A DNA stretch of 64,000 bases from Deltaproteobacteria bacterium UBA6106 (lineage in GTDB: Bacteria; Desulfobacterota; Syntrophorhabdia; Syntrophorhabdales; Syntrophorhabdaceae). Of the stretch, positions 51,160 through 61,322 are shown piece by piece. A program made the translations under genes and the position numbers. The notes beneath the pieces were generated by a model. That model did no database searches, was not told where the DNA came from, and worked only from the letters and a program-made list of their open reading frames with translations. Where the stretch lies: contig DIWM01000050.1 of the NCBI GenBank assembly GCA_002428485.1, positions 1 to 64,000 on the forward strand. Direction: 5' to 3'. Within the stretch, counting starts at the first letter, position 1. Each line of letters begins with the position of its first letter.

Positions 51160-54078
51160 TTAAACGTGGCACAGGTGGTTGAACATGCATTCCCCGCATC
51201 CCTTGTCATCGAAAGGAGTGAAGGGCCTGGCGGGGTCGAAGATGTCAATGAGGGTTGTCTTTGCGCCTTCCAGGTATGTTTCGTAGAGCCCCTCCTTTTC
51301 TTCCTGTGAGGCGCCTTTGAAAAAGTGTTCCTCCGTGTTGTTCCTGAGAAGCGCCAACTTTGCATTTACTGCGCCGGCAGGTATATTCTGTTGCCCGCTG
51401 AAAAGGTAGATGTAAAGAGGCAGTTGAAAAGAAGAGATGTAACGGTGAATATCGCTCATCGAAGCGACGGATATGCGTTGGGGGAGGCTTTTAGGATACT
51501 GTGTCGAGCCGCCGGTTTTGTAATCAGTGATCATGTACTGTCCCGTGCCGGGATCGAGATCGACCCTGTCGATCGTGCCGGTCAGGTTGATCTCCGCGCC
51601 GCCGGCATTTATCGCGCGCCCGAACCTTTGCTCAAGATGGACGATGGTAAAGGGATCGGGGGCATTGTTCAGGTTTTTTTGCAGGAACGATTGCAGCTTG
51701 AAGGTCGCCAGTTTCCTGAACAGATAATAGTCGCCGCTGCCGGCCTGCTCCTGCAGGTTCCTGTCGATGACCCTGCTTAGTCTCGCCATGATCCCGCCGT
51801 GCATGGTTTTTGATATTTCCCTGTTGAGAAAGCCTTCAAATGTTTCCTGGAGAATGCGGTGTATGATGGTGCCCCTGTCTGTTGCCTCCACATCATCGCT
51901 GATCTCCTTTTTCTCCTCGAAGGAGAGGATATCCCTGTAATAGAAAAAGACAGGGCAGGACACATAATGGTCGATCGACGAAGGCGAAAAGGTCTTTGAT
52001 CGGAGCAATTCCATAATGGAGGGCGTTTTTTCTATGGCAGGGAAGGCTGTGCCGGGCCTGAGGCTGATCGGGTAAACAGAACGGTCGATGGGCACGACAT
52101 CAAGGGCCTTTTGAGCCTTTTCCGCATCCCATATGATCTTCTCGACATACCTGCTCCGCGGCCTGTCCTCAGCGTCGACATAGAGGATGTGGACGTTCTT
52201 CGATGACCGGACAAGGCGCTCAAAATAGTAGCGGTATATCTCTTCGTTTTGCCGCTGGGAAGGGATCCCCAGCATTTCATGAACGCCTGAAGGGATCAGC
52301 GGGCTCACCCTTTTTTGCTGCGGCAGGACGCCTTCGTTCACATCCATTATGATCGTTGTATCGAATGATATGTTCCGTGATTCAAGGACGCCGATGATCT
52401 CGAGAGACTCTATGGGTTTTGTTTCGAAGGGCATGCGCACTGACTCGAGAAGGCGGAGAAGGAAGTCGCAGATCAGCCGCCTGTTCTCTTCCCTGCTGTC
52501 GTAAAATTCTGCCTTGCTGAAAGAAAGGCCCTTCATATCCTCCAGCGCCTTGAGCGTCGATCTGAAGATCTCCCCGGAGAGGATATAGGAGCGGACAGGC
52601 GTGTGGTCCAGCACGTATTCAAGCGCCTCCTCCAATCTTTCCGCATATTCATAGAGCGTCGCCGCTCCTTCAAAATTCCTGAAAAAGACATCATGTATCT
52701 CCCGCACTATTTCGTAGGGAACATTGTCCTCGTTCCTTATTCCCCGCGCCTCGCTCCCCGCGCCTCGCTCCCCGCCCCTGACTCCTGACTCCTCGCTCCT
52801 CGCTCCTCGTCCCTCGCGCCTCACGCCTTCCGCCTTACGCCTAACGGTTTTTATCTCCCTTTCCACCTCATCGAGCATGATAAAGGGCCTGTTTGCAGGC
52901 GTATTTCCCCGGGCCTCGCCGGTAAAGAGCCTGGAGATATCAAGCAGCGCCTGCCACGTTCCTCTGTCAGCGTCAATATTTTTGACAAAGGGGTGGAGGA
53001 GGACCCTGAGGTATTCTGCGGCCTGGTACATGCCGCTTAGCTGCCGTGATGTCTGTGAGCGGATGATGTGGGCGATGAGATCGAAGAGCGGCGTGCGCTC
53101 AAGCGGGTACCCGATGGCGATGTTGCAGGGGGTGCTGATCCTGTCTGCGGCAAAGGTGAGAAGGGGGAAAAGGGCGTCGGACAACGGCAGGATGACAGCC
53201 GTTTTCTGCCCCTGATCGTCTTTCAGGATCGAATGGATTTTGAGGATCTCGGAATGGGTGTCGAAGCCGGAGTGGATGGTTACAGCCGGAGGCCGGGAGG
53301 TTTCCTGTGCAATGTATTCAACGCCGGCGCCGAGATAGGAAACAAAGCCTTTCAGGACAGGCCAGTCAGACGGCGTGCCTTCAAAGATGATCTCCGCCTT
53401 CCCCTTATTCCACAGGTCCCTCAGGATGAGCTTTTCAGCGCCCAGCAATCCGAAGAGACCTGCAAAGTATATCTTTTCAAACTCGTCAACCTCTATCTCG
53501 CCGACGGCGCGTGAGGCGGCGAGATATTTATAACCGCGGGTAAAAGACCTTTTTTCATTGAGCAGGCCATGGAATGAGTCCCGCAGGATGCTTATATGGG
53601 TGAGGAGCTCGTTGATGCTTGCCGGTACGTCATATCCTATTTCGGCATTTTCTTCGAGGGACCTGAGCCTGTCGTTGGCGATATCCTCTGAGTCAAGCTG
53701 GTCGATGAAATCCAGGAGGTGTTTCCCCCAGTAGAAGAAATCGCCGAAGGTCTTTTGCTGAAAAGGGTTGCCGGCGGACCGCGGCAGGGACCGGACAGAT
53801 TGATAGAGGAGCCATAGGGCATCGGGATATTCAAGGTCTTTAAAGCCCTGAAACCTTTTCCTTGCTATGTAGTCGATAAACTCTTCTATGGAGAAGAATC
53901 CGGGCGAATATGCCGGCGTAGCCATCTTTTCGCTCAGCGCCTGCTTCATATAGAGCGAAGGCCTCTTCCCTGCGAAGACGATAGCCGTATCAGGCAACCG
54001 GTGGCAGTCGTTAAGGATAAACCCGCTGAGCTCTTTGAGAAAATCCGTACCGAATGGGATCGAGTAGACCTTTTTCAT
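51160..54078 (-). CDS. addB: AddB-type helicase-nuclease subunit
   Basis: The 972-residue protein has an inactivated N-terminal helicase-like half. Its C-terminal PD-(D/E)XK nuclease has YMITDYKTGG near residue 865. An iron-sulfur staple is marked by one cysteine in VSCPVFFYY (about 708) and three in CGECMFNHLC at the very end, as in AddB. With AddA it resects double-strand breaks for recombination and degrades foreign DNA. Residues about 411-451 are a low-complexity Arg/Glu/Gly insert encoded by repeat words. The gene follows addA by 3 bases. Confidence 0.88.
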   Translation of the reverse strand: MKKVYSIPFGTDFLKELSGFILNDCHRLPDTAIVFAGKRPSLYMKQALSEKMATPAYSPGFFSIEEFIDYIARKRFQGFKDLEYPDALWLLYQSVRSLPRSAGNPFQQKTFGDFFYWGKHLLDFIDQLDSEDIANDRLRSLEENAEIGYDVPASINELLTHISILRDSFHGLLNEKRSFTRGYKYLAASRAVGEIEVDEFEKIYFAGLFGLLGAEKLILRDLWNKGKAEIIFEGTPSDWPVLKGFVSYLGAGVEYIAQETSRPPAVTIHSGFDTHSEILKIHSILKDDQGQKTAVILPLSDALFPLLTFAADRISTPCNIAIGYPLERTPLFDLIAHIIRSQTSRQLSGMYQAAEYLRVLLHPFVKNIDADRGTWQALLDISRLFTGEARGNTPANRPFIMLDEVEREIKTVRRKAEGVRREGRGARSEESGVRGGERGAGSEARGIRNEDNVPYEIVREIHDVFFRNFEGAATLYEYAERLEEALEYVLDHTPVRSYILSGEIFRSTLKALEDMKGLSFSKAEFYDSREENRRLICDFLLRLLESVRMPFETKPIESLEIIGVLESRNISFDTTIIMDVNEGVLPQQKRVSPLIPSGVHEMLGIPSQRQNEEIYRYYFERLVRSSKNVHILYVDAEDRPRSRYVEKIIWDAEKAQKALDVVPIDRSVYPISLRPGTAFPAIEKTPSIMELLRSKTFSPSSIDHYVSCPVFFYYRDILSFEEKKEISDDVEATDRGTIIHRILQETFEGFLNREISKTMHGGIMARLSRVIDRNLQEQAGSGDYYLFRKLATFKLQSFLQKNLNNAPDPFTIVHLEQRFGRAINAGGAEINLTGTIDRVDLDPGTGQYMITDYKTGGSTQYPKSLPQRISVASMSDIHRYISSFQLPLYIYLFSGQQNIPAGAVNAKLALLRNNTEEHFFKGASQEEKEGLYETYLEGAKTTLIDIFDPARPFTPFDDKGCGECMFNHLCHV
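52728..52848. repeat. Repeat block in frame inside addB
   Basis: CCTCGCTCC, GACTCCTGACTCCTCGC and CGCCTTACGCCTAACGG words fill about 120 bases of the coding region. They are the same kinds of words found in the intergenic clusters. The reading frame stays open across them and yields a charged loop between otherwise normal sequence. Confidence 0.85.
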
Positions 54079-54081
54079 TTC

Positions 54082-57000
54082 TCAGACCTTGACCACGCTT
54101 CCGTCGTCAATATAGACGAGGTATTTATTGACCGTTTTATCCGGGTATATACGTTGCAGGAGCCTGCCATAATTGTTGATCTGCTCAACGTGTTCGCCTG
54201 ACCGCGTTTCTCCGGTCTTGAAATCGATGATGTCAAGGGAGGAGGGGTAGACGATAAGCCTGTCCACCTTGAATCCCCCGCCCCCGCTGTCGATTATCTC
54301 TTTTTCCGTGAGCACAAGGGCACCTTCCCCCGGCTGGAAGAATGGCAGGATGCGGGGGCTGCGAAATAGCTGCGCGATCACGTCCCCGATCTCGCCCTCA
54401 TTAAACGGGGCGTTCAGTTTTGCGATCCCTGCCTGTACGGATTCCTGCAGGCAGGGCGAAGGATCAGGGGGAAGCACGTGGATCAGCGAAAGGATATAGT
54501 GAATAAGGTCGCCTTTGCTCCGGGCTGCGATGCTTCGCCTTGACACCGTCTCCGGCCGTATGAATTTCTTCCCCAGCATTTCCGTCCACCGGACCCTGGC
54601 GCCTATATCGTCAAGGAGAAGCTCTTTTGGCACAGCCTTGGAATCAACTTCTACAGCGGATTTGCCGGCCACGGTAACCTGACTGCCGACCTCGATTACA
54701 GCGTCTTGCGCGCATCCCGTAAGGTCTTCCATGGTAAAGATGTAATCAATGAGGAAGTTCTTTTGCCTGACGGAATCAGCCAGGAAGATATAGAGCTCTT
54801 TTTCCGCCCTGGTGCAGGCGACGTAGGCGTTGTTGAGCTCGTCGAGGAGGAATTCCGCTTCCCTTTGCCTGTAGATGCCTTCAAGGGTACCGGAGACTTG
54901 GCGGTAATTTTTCCTGATGTAAAAAAGCCTCAGGTCTTCTTCCCCGCTGACGACGATCTTGTTCTTGTCCCTGCTGTCGGAGGCCCCGAATGTGGTGAGC
55001 TTGAGAAAGGGGAGGATGACAACGGGGAATTGGAGGCCTTTTGCCTTGTGGACCGTGAGGACCTTGACGGCGTTTGCGCCTTCGGTCGTGTTCAGCAGAA
55101 ATTGTTTTTCGGCCTCTGCTGTTTCATCATAGGAAGCGTCGGACGCCCTGGTGCATAGCTCCAGAAAATCGGAGAGATTGTTCCGGCCTGAGCCCTCCTG
55201 AGTTTTGATAAGCTCGCAGAGATGGAGGATATAAGGCGCATCTTCCTTAAAATGTCTGAATACCTCCCACCTTTTAACGATAAGGGTGAAGAGGTCGTAG
55301 AGCGGCAGATACCCCGTCCTTTTGAAGAAGTACTCAAAGTATTCTTCCCAGATGCCGCCGTGATCTCTCTGGAAGGCCTTATAGATGTGGATGCCCTTAT
55401 TGCGCGTCCTGGCTTCCGTAAGCCATTCGAAGACAGCCCCTCTGGACATGCAGGTCTTGCCCTGGAATATTCTGCCGGTGATAAATTCGGCAAAAGAAAG
55501 ATCGTCATCGGGTGCGTTGAAAAATCTCAAAAGGCTGAGAAGCTCTTTGACGAGGCTGTTGTTCTTTATGTTCACGGTGAATTCCGACTCTACGGCTATC
55601 CCGGTCTCGAGAAGCGTCCTGACGACCAGCTCCGCCTCTTTTCTCCGGCGCACCAGTATTGCCACGTCTCTGTAGCCGAAAACGCCCCTGTCGGTGATGG
55701 TGCGCATCAACCGGACGAGCCTTTCCCCGATGAGCCGGTCTCTTTCATCCTTAAGAAAACTGTCCCTTTCTTCTCCTTCCTCATCGAGGCCGACGATCTT
55801 TTCGATCCTCACGTATCCGGTGTCATGGGCCGCTTCGATAGCAACCTGGCCGGAGCTGCGGTATGTTGCCACTATCCTCTCTTTTGATTGTCCGGGATGT
55901 CCGTCGGCGACCATATCGATGAGGCGCCGTAGGTTCTCTTCCCTGAAGAGCGCGTTGTTAAAGGCAACGACATGCCCGCCGCTCCGGTAATTATTATGGA
56001 GGGTCAGTTCCTGGACATGGTATGTCCGGTAATGCGAGGCGACCTCGTCGATCAGTTCGGCGTTCCCCCCGCGCCACCGGTAGATGGCCTGTTTTTTGTC
56101 GCCCACGAGAAAGAGGGTGCCTCCCCTTCCAAGGGCCTCTTCGGCAAGGGGCTCTATGTTCTTCCACTGGAGCTGGTTCGTATCCTGAAATTCATCGACG
56201 AGGAAGTGCGAATACCGTTCGGCCAGCGCGTAATATATCTCCGGCACGAAGCCCTTTCCCCTGACGATGCCCTGGAGCAGTTTGTTGAGCTGCTCGATGA
56301 GGATGACGCGCTTCCTGAACGTCACCTCCCTCAGAAGCATCCTCTTGAAAAGCCCGTAGGCCTCGACGTAGGGCGCGTATTTTCCCTCTGACAGCGTTTC
56401 AACAAAAAGGCGCCGCCCGAGGAGGATGTCCTGCCACAACTGCTCCTGTATATCGTCGGGAGCCTTGCTCCCCTTCAGGAGGGATTCGCCGAGGGATTGT
56501 CTCGCGAAGCATTTACTCTCGCTTACGGTGTTCTTTCTCAGGTCAACAGGGCGGGGAAGGGCATTCCGGAAATCTGCCCTGAGCTTGATGTGGGGGTCTT
56601 CGCCGAGGGACCTTTCCAACGATGTCGCGGCCTCGCCGATCCTTTTCCCTATATCGCCAAGTACCTTCCCTGTGTCGCGGTAGAGGAATTCCTTGTTCTC
56701 TTTTGATTCTTCCCTCCAGAGGTCGCCGATCGTGTCCCTGAAAAAGCCCCGCGCCGTCCAGTTGACGTTCTCGCCCTCCATGTCGATGTAGCTTTCTATG
56801 AACCTGTCGAAGATATGTCTGGTCTCTGCATTGTCTGAGAGGGATTGAAGGCATTCCTGGATAACAAGGTCGATAAGAGGCGTCGAGTCGGTGCTGATAT
56901 CGAAATCAGGCGGCAGGTTCAGCTTAAATGCCGATGCCTTCAGGATAAGGTTGACAAAGCTGTCGATGGTGCCCACATTGAAGTCGTAAAAATGCCTGAG

Positions 57001-57501
57001 TATGTCCTCGAAATCCGCCTCGATCGACCTTTGAATATCTGCCCGTATCGACCCCGCCTCCGATCCGCCGCCCGAATATGGCTCGCGTTCATCCGGCCTG
57101 TTTGATTCGTATCTCGTATCTCGTATCTCGTATCTCGTGCCTTCCGTCTCTGATTTCTCTGCCTTGTCCGGTTCTTTTGGTTCGCCATGAGCTATGAGCC
57201 ATGAGCCATGAGCCGGGATCTCGCTCTCCGCCGCTTTTATTATCTCTTCCAGTGGGGTTTTTGCAGAGCCCTTGAAGGGGACATCCAGGATGATCCTTTT
57301 CATCCAGTCGATAATGCGGACCCGCATTTCCGCGGCAGCCTTATTGGTAAAGGTCAAGGCAACGATATTCGGGATGTGGTTCTTCGGGCCGCGCCCTGCC
57401 GCCTGTTCCATGACAAGGAGTTTCAGGTAGCGCTGTGCGAGGTTGTAGGTTTTTCCCGCGCCTGCCGATGACCGGACGGTAATGATCTGGGGAATGTCCA
57501 T
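54082..57501 (-). CDS. addA: AddA-type UvrD-family helicase-nuclease subunit
   Basis: The 1139-residue protein has the Walker A motif RSSAGAGKTYNLA (10-22) and motif Ia ALTFTNKAAAEMRVR (48-62). It also has DEFQDTNQLQW, GDKKQAIYRWRGG, VKVLTVHKAKGLQFPVVILP, and a C-terminal PD-(D/E)XK nuclease end LDIIDFKTGE. This is the complete superfamily 1 helicase plus nuclease arrangement of AddA. It precedes addB by 3 bases. Residues about 97-135 (HGSWLIAHGE through RYEIRDTRYES) are encoded by repeat words, in a loop between helicase motif Ia and the next domain. Confidence 0.9.
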   Translation of the reverse strand: MDIPQIITVRSSAGAGKTYNLAQRYLKLLVMEQAAGRGPKNHIPNIVALTFTNKAAAEMRVRIIDWMKRIILDVPFKGSAKTPLEEIIKAAESEIPAHGSWLIAHGEPKEPDKAEKSETEGTRYEIRDTRYESNRPDEREPYSGGGSEAGSIRADIQRSIEADFEDILRHFYDFNVGTIDSFVNLILKASAFKLNLPPDFDISTDSTPLIDLVIQECLQSLSDNAETRHIFDRFIESYIDMEGENVNWTARGFFRDTIGDLWREESKENKEFLYRDTGKVLGDIGKRIGEAATSLERSLGEDPHIKLRADFRNALPRPVDLRKNTVSESKCFARQSLGESLLKGSKAPDDIQEQLWQDILLGRRLFVETLSEGKYAPYVEAYGLFKRMLLREVTFRKRVILIEQLNKLLQGIVRGKGFVPEIYYALAERYSHFLVDEFQDTNQLQWKNIEPLAEEALGRGGTLFLVGDKKQAIYRWRGGNAELIDEVASHYRTYHVQELTLHNNYRSGGHVVAFNNALFREENLRRLIDMVADGHPGQSKERIVATYRSSGQVAIEAAHDTGYVRIEKIVGLDEEGEERDSFLKDERDRLIGERLVRLMRTITDRGVFGYRDVAILVRRRKEAELVVRTLLETGIAVESEFTVNIKNNSLVKELLSLLRFFNAPDDDLSFAEFITGRIFQGKTCMSRGAVFEWLTEARTRNKGIHIYKAFQRDHGGIWEEYFEYFFKRTGYLPLYDLFTLIVKRWEVFRHFKEDAPYILHLCELIKTQEGSGRNNLSDFLELCTRASDASYDETAEAEKQFLLNTTEGANAVKVLTVHKAKGLQFPVVILPFLKLTTFGASDSRDKNKIVVSGEEDLRLFYIRKNYRQVSGTLEGIYRQREAEFLLDELNNAYVACTRAEKELYIFLADSVRQKNFLIDYIFTMEDLTGCAQDAVIEVGSQVTVAGKSAVEVDSKAVPKELLLDDIGARVRWTEMLGKKFIRPETVSRRSIAARSKGDLIHYILSLIHVLPPDPSPCLQESVQAGIAKLNAPFNEGEIGDVIAQLFRSPRILPFFQPGEGALVLTEKEIIDSGGGGFKVDRLIVYPSSLDIIDFKTGETRSGEHVEQINNYGRLLQRIYPDKTVNKYLVYIDDGSVVKV
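57099..57214. repeat. Repeat block in frame inside addA
   Basis: CGTATCTCGTATCTCGTATC words (57112-57138) and GCCATGAGCTATGAGCC words (57186-57214) lie within the coding region, with a short charged stretch between. The frame is intact through both. The same words are found in the gaps at 6189, 15892, 18685 and 24361. Confidence 0.9.
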
Positions 57502-57549
57502 AACGTGAGTATATCTTACCCGACTGACAACATGATGTCATGGAGAAAA

Positions 57550-57808
57550 AGGTGAAAGGTGAAAGGTGAAAGGCAACGTAAAACCCGTAAGTCGTGAGTC
57601 GTAAGGCGTGAGGCGGGAAAACCGTAATTAGTGAATCGTAATTCGTAATTGGATGAACCATGTGAAAGGTGAAAGGTAATAGAAACCTTGTCCCTCGTTA
57701 CTCGTTGCTTGTCACTGGTTTGGACCAGCATCCAGCATCGAGCATAGAGCATCCAGCATCGAGCATCCGGGTTTTTCCCCTCACGCCTTACGCCTAACGC
57801 CTTACGGC
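57550..57808. repeat. Mixed repeat cluster between addA and tRNA-Leu(UAA)
   Basis: In order: three GGTGAAAGG words, an ACCCGTAAGTCGTGAG block, ATTAGTGAATCGTAATTCG, two more GGTGAAAGG words, CCAGCATCCAGCATCGAGC words, and a CGCCTTACGCCTAACGCC block that is the complement of the second item. No gene lies in this 355-base gap other than the tRNA promoter at its end. Confidence 0.85.
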
Positions 57809-57819
57809 ATTTTAAATGG

Positions 57820-57848
57820 TTGACATCGAAAGGTTTTCCTATTATATA
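57820..57848 (+). promoter_or_regulatory. Promoter of tRNA-Leu(UAA)
   Basis: A consensus TTGACA (57820-57825), a 17-base spacer and TATATA (57843-57848) put the start point within a few bases of the tRNA 5' end at 57857. Confidence 0.75.
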
Positions 57849-57856
57849 AAAGATGT

Positions 57857-57944
57857 GCCTGGGTGGCGGAATAGGTAGACGCAAGGGACTTAAAATCCCT
57901 CGGAGCTTGTCTCTGTACGAGTTCGATTCTCGTCCCGGGCACCA
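57857..57944 (+). tRNA. tRNA-Leu, anticodon UAA
   Basis: The acceptor stem GCCTGGG (57857-57863) pairs with CCCGGGC (57934-57940). The D arm has GGCGGAATAGGTAGACGC. The anticodon loop CTTAAAA gives UAA within a GGGA/TCCC stem. A long variable arm (CGGAGCTTGTCTCTGTACG region) marks a class II tRNA, and the T arm has GTTCGATTCTC. CCA is encoded at 57942-57944, unlike the other leucine tRNA in this window. Confidence 0.95.
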
Positions 57945-58286
57945 AATAAAAAATATTTACATATTTTTGTTTTTTTAGTATGATGCTTTAAATAGCTGGC
58001 ATTTTAAGCGATCGGTATTCATCTTCAATAAATATCCACTTGCCGTTCGTAGTATCAGGGGGAGGCGATGCTTCAGGGCAGGATATGGCCCTGGAATATT
58101 GCTTAAGCCTTGGCGTGCGCTCCGGAGAGACGTTGCGCAGCGAGGGCTACAAAGGGGCAAGTTGATCAGCGTTATCTTGAGAAAGCATTAACAATCCAAG
58201 GATATTCCGGGGGTTGCCTTTGTTTTTACAGGCAATGTGGGAGTTGTCTGTCAACGCTATGGGAAGAAGAAAAAGGAGGGGTATAT
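57945..58286 (+). other. Long leader before the formate dehydrogenase operon
   Basis: The 342 bases hold no gene I can support. An AT-rich start with a T run (57961-57976) could end the tRNA transcript. A possible TGCGC/GCGCA hairpin lies near 58112-58138. TTGCCT (58214-58219) pairs with AGGCAA (58230-58235). A strong ribosome site AAAAGGAGGGG closes the leader just before the start. No known riboswitch or sigma-54 site is recognised. Confidence 0.4.
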
Positions 58287-61200
58287 ATGGGTATGACAAG
58301 GAGAAGGTTTCTCTTTGGAGGTGGAGCAGCGGCCGCAGGGATAGCGATCTCCGGGAAATCAGCATCGGCAAGAACTATCGATGCGCCCGGGCTTCGCATC
58401 AAGGGCCTTAAGGCAACGACAACGGTTTGTCCTTTCTGCGCCGTTGGATGCGGGATGATCGTTCACGTCAAAGACGGGAAAGTGGTCAATATTGAAGGAG
58501 ACGATTCAAGCCCCATCAACAAAGGCTCGCTATGCTCAAAGGGGGAGGCGTTGTTCCAGGTTGCGAACAACGAGCGGCGCCTGCAGAAGGTCATGTACCG
58601 GGCGCCAGGCTCCGATCGCTGGGAGGAGAAGCCGTGGGACTGGGCACTCGATCGCATTGCGGGTCTGATGAAAGCAACGAGGGACAGGACCTTCAAGGCA
58701 AAGGAGATCGATACAAAGAGCGGTAAGCAGTATGCAGTGAACCGGACAGATGGGATGGCAATCCTCGGCGGCGCCGGGCTCGACAATGAGGAATGCTACC
58801 TCCTGAGCAAGTTTGCCCGCTCCATAGGGCTGGTCTTTGTGGAGCATCAGGCGCGCCTCTGACACTCTTCCACAGTCGCCGGTCTGGCGGCCTCTTTCGG
58901 AAGGGGTGCCATGACGAATCACTGGATCGACCTGAAGAACAGTGATTGCATCATGACTATCGGCTGCAACCCTGCTGAAAATCACCCTATTTCTTTCAAA
59001 TGGATAGAAGCGGCAATTGAAAAAGGCGCAAAGCTTATCACCATAGACCCCCGCTACACAAGGACCGCTTCCAAGGCGGATATTTACGCCCGCCTGCGGC
59101 CGGGGACAGACATCGCGTTCCTGGGAGGTCTCATCAATTATGCGCTGCAGAAGAACCTCATACATATCGAGTATGTCCGGGATTATACAAACGCCTCTTT
59201 TATCGTCAGCGAGGGTTTTGACTTCAAAGAAGGGATGTTTGACCACTGGGACGAACACAGGAAATCCTACGATACGAAGGCATGGACCTATGCCGTTGAT
59301 GGGTCAGGGAAGGCGCTTCGGGACCCTGCCATGAAAGATCCACGGTGCGTCTTCCAGCTTTTAAAAAGGCATTACTCACGCTATGACATCTATACGGTAT
59401 GCAAGATCACCGGCACTGACCAGGATGATTTTCTCAAAACGGCAGAAGCCTTCTGTTCCACCGGCCGGCCTGGCCGCGCCGGCACGATCCTCTATGCCAT
59501 GGGCATCACGCAGTCAACCCATGGCGTCCAGAATGTCAGGGCCGTGGCGATGCTCCAGATGCTCCTCGGGAACATGGGCATTGCCGGGGGAGGGGTGAAT
59601 GCGCTGCGCGGCGAGTCGAATGTCCAGGGGTCGACCGACTACGGGCTTCTCTTTCATGTGCTGCCCGGCTATCTCCCGGCCCCCGAATACAGGGACGAGA
59701 CGCTTGGATCAGCGATCGAGCGGTATTTTCCGAAATCGAACGAACCCAAAAGCACGAACTGGTGGCAGAACGGCGGCAAATATATGGTAAGCCTTATGAA
59801 AGCCTGGTGGGGAGGGCACGCGACCGATGCGAACGGCTATTGTTTCGACTACCTTCCGCGGCGAAGCGGCAATCATTCATACAGTGAGATCGTTCGCAAG
59901 ATCGTTCAGGGAAAGATGGAGGGGCTGCTTTGCATGGGCATGAACCCGGCCGTGGGAGGGCCAAACTCCGGCAGTATACGGGAAGGCCTCGGGAGGCTGA
60001 AATGGCTTGTCACGGCGGACCTCTGGGAGACCGAGACCTCTATCTTCTGGAAGCGTCCGGGCGCGAACCCGAAGGACATAGAGACTGAGGTTTTCATGCT
60101 TCCCGCGGCGGCATCCATGGAAAAAGAGGGAAGCATCAGCAACTCCGGCAGGTGGGCCCAGTGGCGCTATACGGCGGTAGAGCCGCCCGGGGTGGCAAGA
60201 AGCGACCTGTGGATCATAGACCAGTTCCATAAGAGGCTTAAAGCGCTCTACAAGAAGGTCGGAGGTGTTTTCCCGGCTCCGGTCATAAAGCTGTCCTGGA
60301 ATTACGGCCACGGGCAAGAACCCGATGTCCATCTCGTAGCAAAGGAGATCAACGGCTATTTTACCCGTGACGTGACCATAAAAGATAAGGACAAGGCGGT
60401 GGAATTCAAGGCAGGAGAGCAGGTGCCGGCATTTGCGCAGCTTCAGGACGACGGCTCTACGGCCTCAGGGTGCTGGATCTACTGCGGTTCCTATACCGGC
60501 AAAGGAAATATGATGGCCAGGAGGGATGCTGCCGATCTGCCCAACGGCCTTGGTATGTATCCGAACTGGGCCTGGTCGTGGCCGGTAAACAGACGGATCC
60601 TTTACAACCGGGCATCGGTGAACAAGGCGGGCAGGCCCTTTGATGCGAGGCGGCCCGTTATTGCGTGGAACTCTCTCAAGAAGAAGTGGGAGGGAGACGT
60701 GCCTGACGGGGGAGCGCCTCCCCTCGATGACGATAAAGGGGTGCATCCTTTCATCATGCTTTCCGAGGGGGTTGGCCGCCTCTATGCCCTCACTATCAAG
60801 GACGGCCCTTTCCCTGAACATTATGAGCCGGTGGAGAGCCCCACCCGGAATGTTCTTTCAAGGGTCCAGAACAACCCCTGCGTCAAGGTCTGCAAGAACG
60901 TGACCTGCGATACCGGTAAATATCCTTATATCGGTACGACTTACAGGGTGACAGAGCATTGGCAGGCCGGCGCCATGACGAGGAGCCTACCCTGGCTGGT
61001 GGAACTTGTACCCGACATGTTCGTTGAGGTAAGCAAATCCCTTGCCATTGCAAAAAATATCAAAAACGGTGACCGCGTGCGCGTTAAAACCGAGCGAGGC
61101 TCCATCGAAGGGTACGCCCTGGTCACTTCCCGCATGCAGCCGTTAATAGTGGACGGTACATTGGTGGAACAGGTGGGCATACCGTGGCATTTTGGCTACG

Positions 61201-61322
61201 CAGGGCTCGCAACCGGTGATAGCGCAAACATCCTTACGTCAGAGGCCCAGAGCCCGGTTTCAGGTATCCCGGAGTTCAAGGCCTTCCTCTGTAATATTGA
61301 GAAAGGAGGTCTTCAGATATGA
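58287..61322 (+). CDS. fdhA: Selenocysteine-containing formate dehydrogenase alpha subunit, Tat-exported
   Basis: The frame is interrupted by a single TGA at 58860-58862. Reading it as selenocysteine (residue 192) gives a 1011-residue protein whose sequence around it, EHQARL-U-HSSTVAGLAASF then GRGAMTNHW, matches formate dehydrogenases. The N-terminus is a Tat signal (TRRRFLFGGGAAAAGIA). A [4Fe-4S] motif CPFCAVGCGM is near 50, and molybdo/tungsto-bisMGD domains fill the rest. It would oxidise formate, or reduce CO2, outside the cytoplasmic membrane. ATG 58287 follows a strong ribosome site. Its stop overlaps the next gene (ATGA). The two frames on either side of the TGA belong to one gene, not a pseudogene. 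Confidence 0.95.
58860..58900 (+). promoter_or_regulatory. Bacterial SECIS element directly after the UGA codon
   Basis: Right after the UGA, CGCC (58877-58880) and GGCG (58886-58889) form a stem with the loop GGTCT. This is the GGUCU-type apical loop recognised by SelB. Its distance from the UGA (about 15-30 bases) is as in E. coli fdhF and fdnG. Confidence 0.8.

Noticed and set aside
58287..61322. Formate dehydrogenase as a broken gene with a premature TGA
   Set aside because: The TGA sits at the conserved Sec position, is followed by a SECIS-like hairpin, and the frame and motifs continue perfectly after it.
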